From Collinsella aerofaciens (GTDB taxonomy: Bacteria; Actinomycetota; Coriobacteriia; Coriobacteriales; Coriobacteriaceae), in contig NZ_JAQLFJ010000002.1 of assembly GCF_028206795.1 (NCBI RefSeq), positions 1 to 64,000 of the forward strand: 64,000 nt of DNA, in the 5' to 3' direction. The notes beneath the pieces were generated by a model. That model saw only the letters and a list, made by a program, of their open reading frames with translations, had not been told where the DNA came from and did no database searches. Position numbers and translations under genes: made by a program. Shown piece after piece: positions 1 through 7,761 of this stretch. Each line of letters opens with the position of its first letter. The first letter of the stretch is position 1.

Positions 1-299
1 AGCAAGAAGGCGGAGGGCTAGAGCAAGGCGGGGCCGAGGCCGCCTCGATCAATTTGCGAAAGAATCTTGACGGTACCGGGAGTGGAACTCAAGACCCGGC
101 GGCGGAATCAATACGCATGCAATCATGGGCGGGATCGCGCTCAACGCGGTCAAAGTCGACATATGCAAGGTCGACATACAGCGGCTCCCTGGGGCGGATC
201 GCAGGTAAAAATAATTCACCGGGGACTAAGCTCAATATTGGCGGTACCATTTCACGGTACTTGGTGGTGCCTAAGCTAGAAAATTCAAAAAGTGTTTCA
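1..299. other. No identifiable gene
   Basis: I read both strands and found no family I recognise. Short open stretches exist but lack start signals and family motifs. It lies directly downstream of a decayed surface-protein gene and is probably more of the same debris. Confidence 0.4.
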
Positions 300-1080
300 G
301 CAATAATATGCTGCACCTAGAAACATTATTCCCGGAAAAAGCAGTGTAAAGGTAGCAGTAATCCAGTTGTTGTCGCCGGTTTTGAGAAGAGCTAAAGTTG
401 TCGCGGTGGCAGTCTTGGGCTTGGACGACGTGGCCACCGTGGCCTGGTCGTTGTGATTGTCTTGGGCGCTGCGTTCGTGGGCTTCGCTACGAGGTCCGTC
501 AACTACCAAGCACCGGGCTGCCCTGCAACATGACCGGCACCGCCAGCAGGCTAGCCCGCCCTGCCACCCACGCGCCGCATCCATCGGTCTCCACACAGCC
601 GGTGGCGTGGCCACAACGGGTCCAATCACCACATACGCGGCCACGGCCCCCGGCAGCATCTACCCACCTCAGCACCAAAGACCCCGCCGGAAGGCACCAC
701 AAACCGCGCAGACACAAGCGAGCCGCCCGTGCGCGCAACGCTGCCATCGGCACCGGTCGTATCCAGCCACGAGGCATCGACGGTGCAACGTCCAACGCGA
801 ACGCCTGTGAAACGTTATCATGCACTGGGGGCTCGTCGCCGTCAGGGTCCCGGTACCGCGAAGTGCCTGGTTGCCCCACACTTCCATGTCGCATAGCGTG
901 ATGACCGCATCGGTCGCATGCGACTATATCACGGAGTTTTGCCCGGTAAACGTCAGCACCATGTCGCCATCTGCGCCGATGGCCTCAGCCACGTAGCCGT
1001 TAAACTCCAGGTGGTCAGCATCGGTCCAGGCCCATCCGGGGCCCGACACGCTCGGCACGTAGTATGCTTCCGGCAGGAAA
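300..1080 (-). pseudogene. Decayed copy of the LPXTG surface-protein gene
   Basis: This stretch aligns by eye, base for base over long runs, with the intact gene at 3197-4291. Positions 841-1072 match 3941-4170, 769-840 match 3869-3940 and 676-783 match 3581-3687. It is broken by frameshifts and stops and has lost a block equal to 3688-3879 of the intact copy. The C-terminal end still reads as a sorting signal, but LPKTG has become LLKTG (LLKTGDNNW against LPKTGENCW), followed by a hydrophobic stretch and a terminal YYC. The start region is lost around 1080. It is a dead paralogue produced by local duplication, or a remnant left by recombination; it should make no anchored protein. Confidence 0.85.
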
Positions 1081-1133
1081 AACGCGAATTACCCTCAGCT
1101 GCACAGGTTAAGTCGATACCGCTTGTAAATCAA

Positions 1134-1164
1134 GACGCCTTCAACCTAAGCAGTTGAAGGCGTC
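1134..1164. terminator. Hairpin, possible terminator
   Basis: Perfect 11-bp arms GACGCCTTCAA / TTGAAGGCGTC with a 9-nt loop lie downstream of the DUF1828 gene (minus strand) and beyond the 5' end of the decayed surface-protein gene. There is no clear U tract, so intrinsic termination is only a suggestion. Confidence 0.4.
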
Positions 1165-1358
1165 ATCTTCGCGAGCATTATTTATATTGCATTGGTCGTG
1201 CTCTGCAACCAAGATCTTCGCGGTAGTCGTTCTTTTGATTTCATTGGTCGCGCCTTACGAACAAAAACTGAGTAAAGCATACAGACGAATGGAATGAGTA
1301 GCAAGGCATGCCTAATTGCCATTCATCAGCTTGCATGAGCATTTCAAAATTAAACCGC

Positions 1359-2135
1359 CTATGCAGCGAGCATGGGAACATAGGAGTCTTGATCGACGCC
1401 CCAAATGATTGGAGTAAGTCCGTAGTTTTTGCAAGCTTCGATAGACTCGGGGGAGACAACACCATCTTTAGTGTTGGTGGAGTTGAGAAAAACGACTCCT
1501 TCGCAATCGTTGCGTGCCGACTTAATGTCTTCCCATCCAAATAATGCATTTTGAATGCCTTGCTTACCAGGATTATTTACCGTTTTAATAAGGCGCATGG
1601 GTCTTCTCTTGTTTTTACCAATTGCATAGTCAAATTTAAACGAAAGTCCGGATCGGCCCTGGAAAGACGGGCCAGGAACATAAGGGATTTCATTATCAAG
1701 CAGCCAATTGCCGACATCTTCAGTGAAGAGGTTTCTCACACTGCTTTGAGATAACAAGAACATATCATCAACAGAGGCCATAGCCTGAAGAAGCATATTC
1801 ATCTTCATAGGAAGGTCAGATCCGGAAGCCGTTATACACAGTTCGCCTTTTTCTTCCTTTACCGAAAAGCCAGAAAGAATCGAATTGAGCTTATCGATTC
1901 GCTGTCCTTTCATGGTGAATCCAGACAATTCAAGATCATTGATGGTTTCACCAAGATCAGAAATGACATAGCCGCCTGCTGGGTCATCACCCAGATAAAC
2001 CCGCATGCAATCGTTGTTTCGATTGAGCATGGGGGTGGAGATGCAGACGCCATTACCTTGCTGGACCGGGACCATATTTGCCTCTACGAACTTGGCGTAT
2101 GCGCTGATAAAGCCTCGAGCCTGATCTACGTTCAT
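1359..2135 (-). CDS. DUF1828/DUF1829 domain protein
   Basis: The 258-residue protein has the layout of the DUF1828 family. The N-terminal half has the conserved feel of that domain (residues 25-60, with DDPAGGYVISDLGET), and the C-terminal half resembles DUF1829 (about 150-250, with a YAIGKNKRRP basic patch and a terminal WGVDQ segment). No signal peptide or membrane segment is visible, so it is cytoplasmic. The biochemical function is not known to me; relatives are common in phage and mobile islands. The start ATG lies one base after the stop of the upstream DUF6978 gene, so the two are translationally coupled. The low G+C fits recent transfer. The family assignment rests on remembered motifs and needs a profile search. 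Confidence 0.7.
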   Translation of the reverse strand: MNVDQARGFISAYAKFVEANMVPVQQGNGVCISTPMLNRNNDCMRVYLGDDPAGGYVISDLGETINDLELSGFTMKGQRIDKLNSILSGFSVKEEKGELCITASGSDLPMKMNMLLQAMASVDDMFLLSQSSVRNLFTEDVGNWLLDNEIPYVPGPSFQGRSGLSFKFDYAIGKNKRRPMRLIKTVNNPGKQGIQNALFGWEDIKSARNDCEGVVFLNSTNTKDGVVSPESIEACKNYGLTPIIWGVDQDSYVPMLAA

Positions 2136-2136
2136 C

Positions 2137-2640
2137 TCACACCCCCAGAGATAGCTCTACTTTAAGCTTGTCTGTAATATTACAAGTTTCCTGAAATGAC
2201 CAAAAGAGTGATGCAAAATCGTCGTTCAGAGGTTTCAGAATATTTTGACCTGGGATGCCACAAGCCCATTTGGCGCCGTATCCGTCTATATCAAAATGGA
2301 CATGAGTACCAAGGACCAGCGATCCGTCTGGATTTCTGTGACGAAGGACCTCGGGATTATCACTATAATCAAGACGAATTAATGGACGATCCGATACGCG
2401 TGTCTGCATGGTGCTTTTTCTGTCAGCGGAAAGTCCAAGGATTAAGGAAGAACTTCTTTTATTCTCTGTAAGATCAAGATAAAACTTAAGGGCTTTATTC
2501 TCGTTAGCAACGAGTTCGATTAGCGTTTTACCTCCAGGCGTAGGCCATTGTTTGCGATATTGCATATCACGCACATCTTTGGCCATCAAGATGTATTCGC
2601 GAGCAGTTGGATTCAAGTCGTTCCAGCTGAAGATATTCAC
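2137..2640 (-). CDS. DUF6978-like protein, partner of DUF1828
   Basis: The 167-residue cytoplasmic protein starts at GTG (2640) with AAGGA about 12 bases upstream. Residues 65-125 carry a strand-rich stretch with a HRNPDGSLVLGTHVHFD motif followed by YGAKWA, which I associate with DUF6978 proteins that sit next to DUF1828 genes. No catalytic residues can be assigned with confidence. It overlaps nothing and is separated by one base from the DUF1828 start, so the pair forms a tight operon. Its role is unknown; the two-gene arrangement in an island resembles toxin-antitoxin or defence modules, which is inference only. Confidence 0.55.
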   Translation of the reverse strand: MNIFSWNDLNPTAREYILMAKDVRDMQYRKQWPTPGGKTLIELVANENKALKFYLDLTENKRSSSLILGLSADRKSTMQTRVSDRPLIRLDYSDNPEVLRHRNPDGSLVLGTHVHFDIDGYGAKWACGIPGQNILKPLNDDFASLFWSFQETCNITDKLKVELSLGV

Positions 2641-3061
2641 AGCAGTTCCAATCCTTATGGCTATTGCCCAGTAATCTCATCCTATGATAGATGCTCGCTG
2701 GGACAGATATTCGAAAATGTAGCGGAAGCGTTTCCCGCAGGGGCTTTCTTCGTTATGTGTGTATCACTTTGGCATAACAAAAGGTATCGATGCGCCGGCA
2801 GTTGCAAGGCTTGAACCCAGGAGTAAAAATTTCTCGGTCCCAAGAGCCTGCCCTCATTCGGGAACTGAACTAAATCCATCCCAAGCCAAACGATGCTTTG
2901 GTAGAAATTATATCATCATGAGCCTCGTGAATATCGTAGCGAGGTAGCACGCGTGAGATGGTGAATGATATGTCGGCAAGCGCAATCATGGCCAATTTTA
3001 ACTAACTGACTGCATGAGATACAATCGCCGACTGTTGGTTGGCCTCTAATGGAGACAATTC
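2641..3061. other. Intergenic stretch without a recognisable gene
   Basis: No open frame here has a credible start and family match. It should contain the promoter of the DUF6978-DUF1828 pair, reading leftwards, but I could not fix clear -35 and -10 boxes. Confidence 0.4.
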
Positions 3062-3183
3062 CGGAAGTGCGGGATAAAACCGAGATCTGCTGACCAGCCC
3101 ACGGTTTTACGCTTTCGCGACCTGTGGTTTTGTTGATAAATAGCGGGTTACGGTCGACAGGTTCTGCTTTCCCCGCACTTCCG
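3062..3183. repeat. 122-bp element with 12-bp inverted ends
   Basis: The ends CGGAAGTGCGGG (3062-3073) and CCCGCACTTCCG (3172-3183) are perfect inverted repeats. Inside, AAAACCG and CGGTTTT form a second small stem. It lies just beyond the stop of the surface-protein gene. It could be a MITE-like relic or a structured 3' end; there is no transposase beside it. Confidence 0.6.
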
Positions 3184-3196
3184 AAAAATTAGTGTT

Positions 3197-4291
3197 TCAG
3201 CAGCGGCGTACGGCGACGAGCAGCACTGTCCCCAGCAGCAAAAGCGCCACGGACGCGGCGATCCAGCAGTTCTCGCCGGTCTTGGGGAGCGTGGCGGTTG
3301 TCGTGGTAGCCGTCTTGGGCTTAGTGGTCTTGGCGACCGTGGTCTTGGTTGCTGTCGTTTTTGTCTTGGTTGTCGCGGCCGCGGGTTTCAGTGCGGGATT
3401 TGCCGTGGGCCCTGTGGTGGGCTCTCCGGCAGCGGGGGTAGCATTGGCGGGAGACTTGTCCGTGCTATCACCCGGTACCTCGCCCCCATCGGTCTCCCCC
3501 GTTGACGGCGTGGCCACATCGGGCTCAACTACCACATGCGGTGCTACCGCACCGGAGGCATCCACCACGCTGCTAGCACCAAAAGCCCCACCGGCAGGCG
3601 TCACAAACCGTGCGGACACAAGCGACCCGCCCGTGCACGCAACGCCGCCGTCGGCACCGGCCGCATCAAGCCACGAGGCGTCGACGGAAAGCCGACAGCC
3701 GGCCGCACCATCGCCAAGGCCCGCATCCTGCAGATACACGCCGTAGGCGCGCACGCCCGCTCCGGACCCGGCGCCCGCGGCAATGACGCGTCCGCCGCCG
3801 CGCACGGCCATGTCGCCTGCGATCACGCCGGCGACCGCCTCGTCCGTGATATCGGCCCCGTCCGCCCGGGCGTCGACGGTGCAGCCGTCCACCACGAGCG
3901 CCTGCGAGGCGTGGATCCCGCACTGCGAGCCCGTCGCCGTCAGGGTCCCGGTACCGCGAAGCGTCAGGTTGCCCCACACCTCCATGCCGAACAGCGTGAT
4001 GCCCGCATCGGGCGCATGTGACTCCGTCACGGAGTTTTGCCCGGCAAGCGTCAGCACCAGGTCGCCGTCGGCGCCGATGGCCTCGCCCGCGTAGCCGTTA
4101 AGCTCAAGGTGGTCGGCATCGGTCCAAGCCCAGCCGGGGCCCGACACGCCCGGCTCGCAGTACGTCGCGCCCGCGATGATGAGGCTCTCAGCGCCCGCGG
4201 CATAAGAAGGCCCGCCCAGCAAAACGCATAGGCAGGCCATGACAACAATCGCAATGTAATGACGGCTAGTGTGGGACTTGGCAGCAAACAT
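3197..4291 (-). CDS. LPXTG-anchored surface protein
   Basis: The product, about 364 residues, has a signal peptide (hydrophobic run IAIVVMACLCVLLGG ending at YAAGA), then a repetitive Gly/Ala/Val-rich region (about 40-250) with recurring strand-turn units such as LTLRGTGTLTATG, typical of beta-helix or carbohydrate-binding-like surface domains. A Thr/Lys/Ala/Pro-rich wall-spanning linker follows, then the sortase signal LPKTG, a hydrophobic helix and the tail VRRC. It is expected to be cleaved and linked to peptidoglycan. The ATG at 4291 is preferred because GGAG lies five bases upstream; a GTG 39 bases earlier has no such site. A decayed paralogue lies at 300-1080. The ligand is unknown; adhesion or glycan binding is inference. 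Confidence 0.85.
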   Translation of the reverse strand: MFAAKSHTSRHYIAIVVMACLCVLLGGPSYAAGAESLIIAGATYCEPGVSGPGWAWTDADHLELNGYAGEAIGADGDLVLTLAGQNSVTESHAPDAGITLFGMEVWGNLTLRGTGTLTATGSQCGIHASQALVVDGCTVDARADGADITDEAVAGVIAGDMAVRGGGRVIAAGAGSGAGVRAYGVYLQDAGLGDGAAGCRLSVDASWLDAAGADGGVACTGGSLVSARFVTPAGGAFGASSVVDASGAVAPHVVVEPDVATPSTGETDGGEVPGDSTDKSPANATPAAGEPTTGPTANPALKPAAATTKTKTTATKTTVAKTTKPKTATTTTATLPKTGENCWIAASVALLLLGTVLLVAVRRC

Positions 4292-4574
4292 ACCTGCTCC
4301 GATCTTCGCAGGAGCCAATAGAATGTGCACCAGAAAATGCCCTGGTAGCAGCAGTTATTAGTTTAGTGAGATCAACCCGAAAACAAAGAAAATGCCCGTA
4401 AACAGTCCGAGGAATTAGGTGTAAATCGTTTTGCCAGTCGGTGAAAGGAAGGGGTAAATGAGATTCCACCAGACATGAATTGATGGTATTCCTTGCGGGC
4501 ATTTCTTGTTCAACATACTGATATACAATATTGCTAAAGATATCGAATTTATGTTCGAAAATCACTAGCCCTTA

Positions 4575-5078
4575 ATGGCGTCAACTATACCTTGTCAATT
4601 TTTTACGATTGGGGACTATTTGGAAGATATGAGCTTTGAAATTTCAATACCTTGTGATGATGATGGGTTTGTTCTGCTTCAATGCCCCCACTGCGGGGAA
4701 CTGTTCAAACTCACTGTCAAAGACATAGAGTCCGACAGCATTTTTAACATTTATTGCCCTTCCTGTGGATTGACTGGCGATGGGTTTATCACTGAAGATG
4801 TTAGAGACCTGGCGCTTGCTAAAGCGGCGAACCTAGCGTTCGATGCAATCGCTCCGGAACTTCAGTCGTTCTCGAAAAGGAGCAAAGGATCTCTAATTCA
4901 GTTCAAAGTGAAGTCATCTAGCAATAGGGAGCCTGAACTGCCCATTCGAGCGTCTATTGAGGCTTTACAGATTGCAACGTGCCAAGATTGCCTGTGTCAA
5001 AGCAAGATTTCTCCAACTTTAATAATGTCTGCTTATACGTGCCCACTCTGTGGAATAGGACAGCTTAATGAACAATAG
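4575..5078 (+). CDS. Small protein with zinc-ribbon cysteine pairs
   Basis: The 167-residue cytoplasmic protein has four CxxC-type clusters: CPHCGE and CPSCG near the N-terminus (about 38-65) and CQDC and CPLCG near the C-terminus. Each pair of clusters could bind one zinc. The middle is charged and unfamiliar. An alternative start is the ATG at 4629, which would begin nearer the conserved part. The next gene begins 11 bases inside its 3' end, so the two are co-translated. I do not recognise a characterised function. Low G+C and island location suggest an accessory, possibly defence-related, cassette. Confidence 0.65.
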   Translation: MASTIPCQFFTIGDYLEDMSFEISIPCDDDGFVLLQCPHCGELFKLTVKDIESDSIFNIYCPSCGLTGDGFITEDVRDLALAKAANLAFDAIAPELQSFSKRSKGSLIQFKVKSSSNREPELPIRASIEALQIATCQDCLCQSKISPTLIMSAYTCPLCGIGQLNEQ

Positions 5079-5891
5079 CAAGATTACATTGAAAAAGCTC
5101 CTCTATGAACACAATACAGAGGCGAATGCGCTGCTTCGCGCGAGCTATTCAGAACTTGAGACGGCTATTACTCGATATTTAAAGTTCATAGAAGATAGCC
5201 CCTTATAAAAGACTTTATCGAAGACGCCGTTGTTAATCACACCCCAGAGGGGTTTGATGCATCCGCTGTTGTTCAATCTGTTTCTAAAAACGTTTATTCG
5301 AAATTTGGTCCGTTTCCGCCTGATTATAAAGGAGAGACGGCTGTCGTTTATTTACTCCTTCACGCCTTGGTTGAAGAGCATGCATGCAACAGGGACTTGT
5401 TGCTCATGGGCTATTCGCATGGTTCAAAACGGTTCGATGATTGGACTAAGAACTTTTTGGAGGATGTTGCAAGGCGTCTTATTGCGGGGATTATTCGTAT
5501 GCTCACGTTGGAAGGAATTGAAATGGGGCTAGATAGTAATGCATCGCAAATAAATTACTTTGGAAATAAAGGTGGTGCAGTCGCCGCTATGGCAACGGAT
5601 AACGCGACGGTTACGGTTAGCCAAGCAGACGGCGAGCTTAAAGAAGAACTTGACAAGATTCTGAATGACCTTAAAAGCTCTGTTAGCAGTCTTGAAGTAG
5701 ATTGCCGGCAAGACGCCTCGAATGCCGTTGAGGCAATGCAAGAGGCCTTGGCTGAGGAGAAGCCGAAGGCGTCAATCGTAAAGACGGTCATGGGTGCACT
5801 CAAAGATTTTAATGGTTGCGTCGCTTTCGCGAATAACGTCGCAGCACTTACGACGTTCATAGTCACCAATTATCCCGGTCTTCTTAATTAG
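5068..5891 (+). pseudogene. Frameshifted gene of unknown function, partner of the zinc-ribbon gene
   Basis: The reading frame starts at ATG 5068, overlapping the upstream stop by 11 bases, and runs for about 46 codons to a stop at 5206 (ending EDSPL). An adjacent frame then continues without a stop from 5199 to 5891 (LIKDFIEDAVV onward). One missing base in the CCCC run at 5199-5202 joins both parts into a single protein of about 274 residues. The C-terminal half has YFGNKGGAVAAMATDNATV, an acidic helical stretch, and a hydrophobic end (FANNVAALTTFIVTNYPGLL) that could be a membrane segment. The family is unknown to me. It is either recently broken, subject to -1 slippage, or a sequence error at the C run. 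Confidence 0.65.
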
Positions 5892-5936
5892 ACAGCCGAT
5901 AAACGATTTGAAGATAAATTCTGGAAGTTGAAAAAT

Positions 5937-5968
5937 GGGGTGTATCGGCGTATGCGCTGATACACCCC
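5937..5968 (-). terminator. Intrinsic terminator behind a decayed ugd fragment
   Basis: The arms GGGGTGTATCGGCG and CGCTGATACACCCC pair over 14 positions with one G-T wobble and a 4-nt loop. On the minus strand the stem is followed by ATTTTTC. It therefore ends minus-strand transcription coming from the ugd remnant, and its arm core TATCGGC is shared with the terminator at 8945-8984. Confidence 0.75.
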
Positions 5969-6105
5969 TGTCCGCTCGTTCGCGGACTCGTTGCTTCAGC
6001 GGTTGGCATCGATCACGTTGCAGTCGACCTTGAAGGGGTCCAGATCGTGGCTGGCCTAGCGACCGACATACAGAGTGGGCTCGTAGACCAACACGGGCAC
6101 GGTGA
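5969..6105 (-). pseudogene. Decayed 3' fragment of UDP-glucose dehydrogenase gene
   Basis: Read on the minus strand, the stretch matches the 3' end of the intact ugd at 25970-27229. Examples on the plus strand are CAGCGGTTGGC, CGATCACGTTGCAG and TGGGCTCGTAGACCA. It carries many substitutions and a deletion and cannot be translated through. Only about 130 bases of homology remain, next to a terminator. It is the trace of a former capsule-locus end. Confidence 0.8.
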
Positions 6106-6277
6106 CTGGATGCAACTAAGCACAGGTTGCGGCTCAAGGCGCAGTTGGGTTCAACAATGCCGCAGTCGACATGTGAGAGTGCCCAATGGTTCTCCAACAA
6201 GGTGCAATAAATGGATGTACAGCATTGCTTGCTCAAAAAGCAATTAATGACTCTTGGTTTAAAAGTCTGCTCAAATA

Positions 6278-6320
6278 AGGTCGGATTGCTTTATTTACTA
6301 GTAGTAAAGCGGTCCGGCCT
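6278..6320. terminator. Long imperfect hairpin
   Basis: AGGTCGGATTGCTTTA and TAAAGCGGTCCGGCCT pair with G-T wobbles around an AT-rich loop. On the minus strand it is followed by TTATTTG, so it may end transcription from the DUF4393 side or from the rmlB remnant. Confidence 0.5.
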
Positions 6321-6439
6321 CAAAAATGTCAGCATTGGCAAGTTTGATGTTAGATGACTCTTTCGTTTTTATCCTTACTCTTGTTGATCCTTCTTAATTG
6401 ATTCAGCAAGAATGTTTGCAGAGAAATTCTACATTTGTG

Positions 6440-6690
6440 GGTGGCGTAGCGACGGTCGCGGTCGGGGCGGGCGGCGACCCAGCCGAAGTCCTTCAGGCCG
6501 TGTCCCATGGCCTCGAGAATCAAGCGCAGGGCCGTTATGTTACTCATCTCCCCGTCGACGCCGATTAGGTGGTTCTCCCCCATGCGGCCCTTCGTAAGGA
6601 TATTCCAGACCACAGAGCTGTGGTCCTCGGTGTAAATTCAGCCGCGGACATTCTCGCCGCTGCGGTAGAGCTTGAGGCGGACACAGCCGA
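6440..6690 (-). pseudogene. rmlB: Fragment of dTDP-glucose 4,6-dehydratase gene
   Basis: The minus strand encodes a stretch typical of the C-terminal third of RmlB: LYRSGENVRG, a stop, IYTEDHSSVVWNILTKG, then GENHLIGVDGEMSNI, LRLILEAMG and DRRYATH. In the family the segment reads like LYGxGxNVRDWIxxxDH, so the conserved Trp codon has become TGA. Both ends are lost and there is no start. It is a dead piece of a rhamnose-pathway gene, implying that an earlier capsule here used dTDP-sugars. Confidence 0.8.
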
Positions 6691-6726
6691 TGGCGTTCTT
6701 AGGCTCGAACGTCATCGGCTGTGTCC
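6679..6726. repeat. 14-bp inverted repeat at the edge of the rmlB remnant
   Basis: GGACACAGCCGATG (6679-6692) and CATCGGCTGTGTCC (6713-6726) are perfect complements around a 20-nt loop. It lies where homology to rmlB ends and may mark a small inverted duplication at a rearrangement junction. Confidence 0.6.
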
Positions 6727-6875
6727 AACCGCACGCTTGATACAAATTAAATAATAGAACCACCCATTAGGTTCGTCCTCGATGAAATAAGCGAGACGGA
6801 CTGTCATTGCCTTGAATAAACAGCGGTGCTGCTCACAAGAGCTAGTGTTGTTTTCGCAAATAGCTGCCCAGTACC

Positions 6876-7694
6876 TCAACTCTTTACATTTTGCGAAACA
6901 CAAATCTTGATAAAATTCTGTCCTAAATCCGTAACTCTATAACTCCAGCGCCGAAAATCAAATCTTTTACCATCCTCGAGCTCAATTTTCGCCATCACAT
7001 CGCGAATTGCCTCGCTGGATTCATATGCCTCGAACGCTGGCTTATCGGCTTCGGAGTAATAATCAAAACGCTTAAGAATTCCCAGCCGATCAAGATTCCC
7101 GAGGTACACTAAAGACTGCTCAGGATGCTCGCAGACAGTCAGGCAGCACTCGTTATAGCCTGAAACAATAGTCTTCCATTCGCTAGGCACGATTTCGTTA
7201 GAACGAACGATACGTAAATCAATAAGAGGAATAGAAATCGGGCCGTCAGTCCCTAAGCCAGCCATCGATCCCAAGAGCTTAGCCTCGTCAGGACTAATCT
7301 CTTTGAGTATCTGAACAAAGCTTGGGTGAACATATTCAGCTACACGATCGTCCATAGAGGAAAGCAAAAGATTAGCGTACATCTCTCGTAAATCCTCGCT
7401 GTCATAACAATATGAAAGTTGCTGAATTGCAGGCACGGCAATATGGGCAGGAGGCTCAGTGAGATGGTCCTCGGGAATCTCATCAACACGAGATCCCATT
7501 GCATCTATGGTGCGCGCGATGCTCTCTTCCCTGTTCACTACCCAACGGTCCCAAGACGAAAGCCAAATGGCAACCGTTCTTGGTAACAAACTGAGCATTT
7601 TGCCAACCGACTTAGCGGAGGGATGGACAAGATCGTCATAAGCTTTTTCAAGTACCGGAACCTCAGCAAGTTCCTTTACAGTGTCAATATTCAC
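6876..7694 (-). CDS. DUF4393 domain protein
   Basis: The start GTG at 7694 is chosen because a perfect AAGGAGG sits five bases upstream, giving 272 residues; frames opening at 7718-7721 would run through that site. The protein has the DUF4393 pattern: KMLSLLPRTVAIWLSSWDRWV near residue 30, a PPAHIAVPAIQQLSYCYDSEDLREMYANLLLSS-type core around 80-115, then HPSFVQILKEISPDEA. The N-terminal amphipathic stretch could contact membrane, but no clear transmembrane helix is seen. It lies 67 bases downstream of abiH in the same direction and may be co-transcribed. The function of the family is not established; pairing with AbiH hints at an anti-phage role, which is inference. Confidence 0.8.
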   Translation of the reverse strand: MNIDTVKELAEVPVLEKAYDDLVHPSAKSVGKMLSLLPRTVAIWLSSWDRWVVNREESIARTIDAMGSRVDEIPEDHLTEPPAHIAVPAIQQLSYCYDSEDLREMYANLLLSSMDDRVAEYVHPSFVQILKEISPDEAKLLGSMAGLGTDGPISIPLIDLRIVRSNEIVPSEWKTIVSGYNECCLTVCEHPEQSLVYLGNLDRLGILKRFDYYSEADKPAFEAYESSEAIRDVMAKIELEDGKRFDFRRWSYRVTDLGQNFIKICVSQNVKS

Positions 7695-7761
7695 ACCGAC
7701 CTCCTTATTAATTGACATCAAGTATGCATTTAATCAAGTCTTATCGTACGAGCCGGTTGCG

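Noticed and set aside
2682..2879. Small minus-strand frame upstream of DUF6978
   Set aside because: Sixty-five codons with no ribosome site or family; more likely intergenic sequence, although I could not exclude a relic.
4266..4565. Minus-strand frame of 99 codons upstream of the LPXTG gene
   Set aside because: Overlaps the signal-peptide start of the LPXTG gene and has no recognisable domain or start signal.
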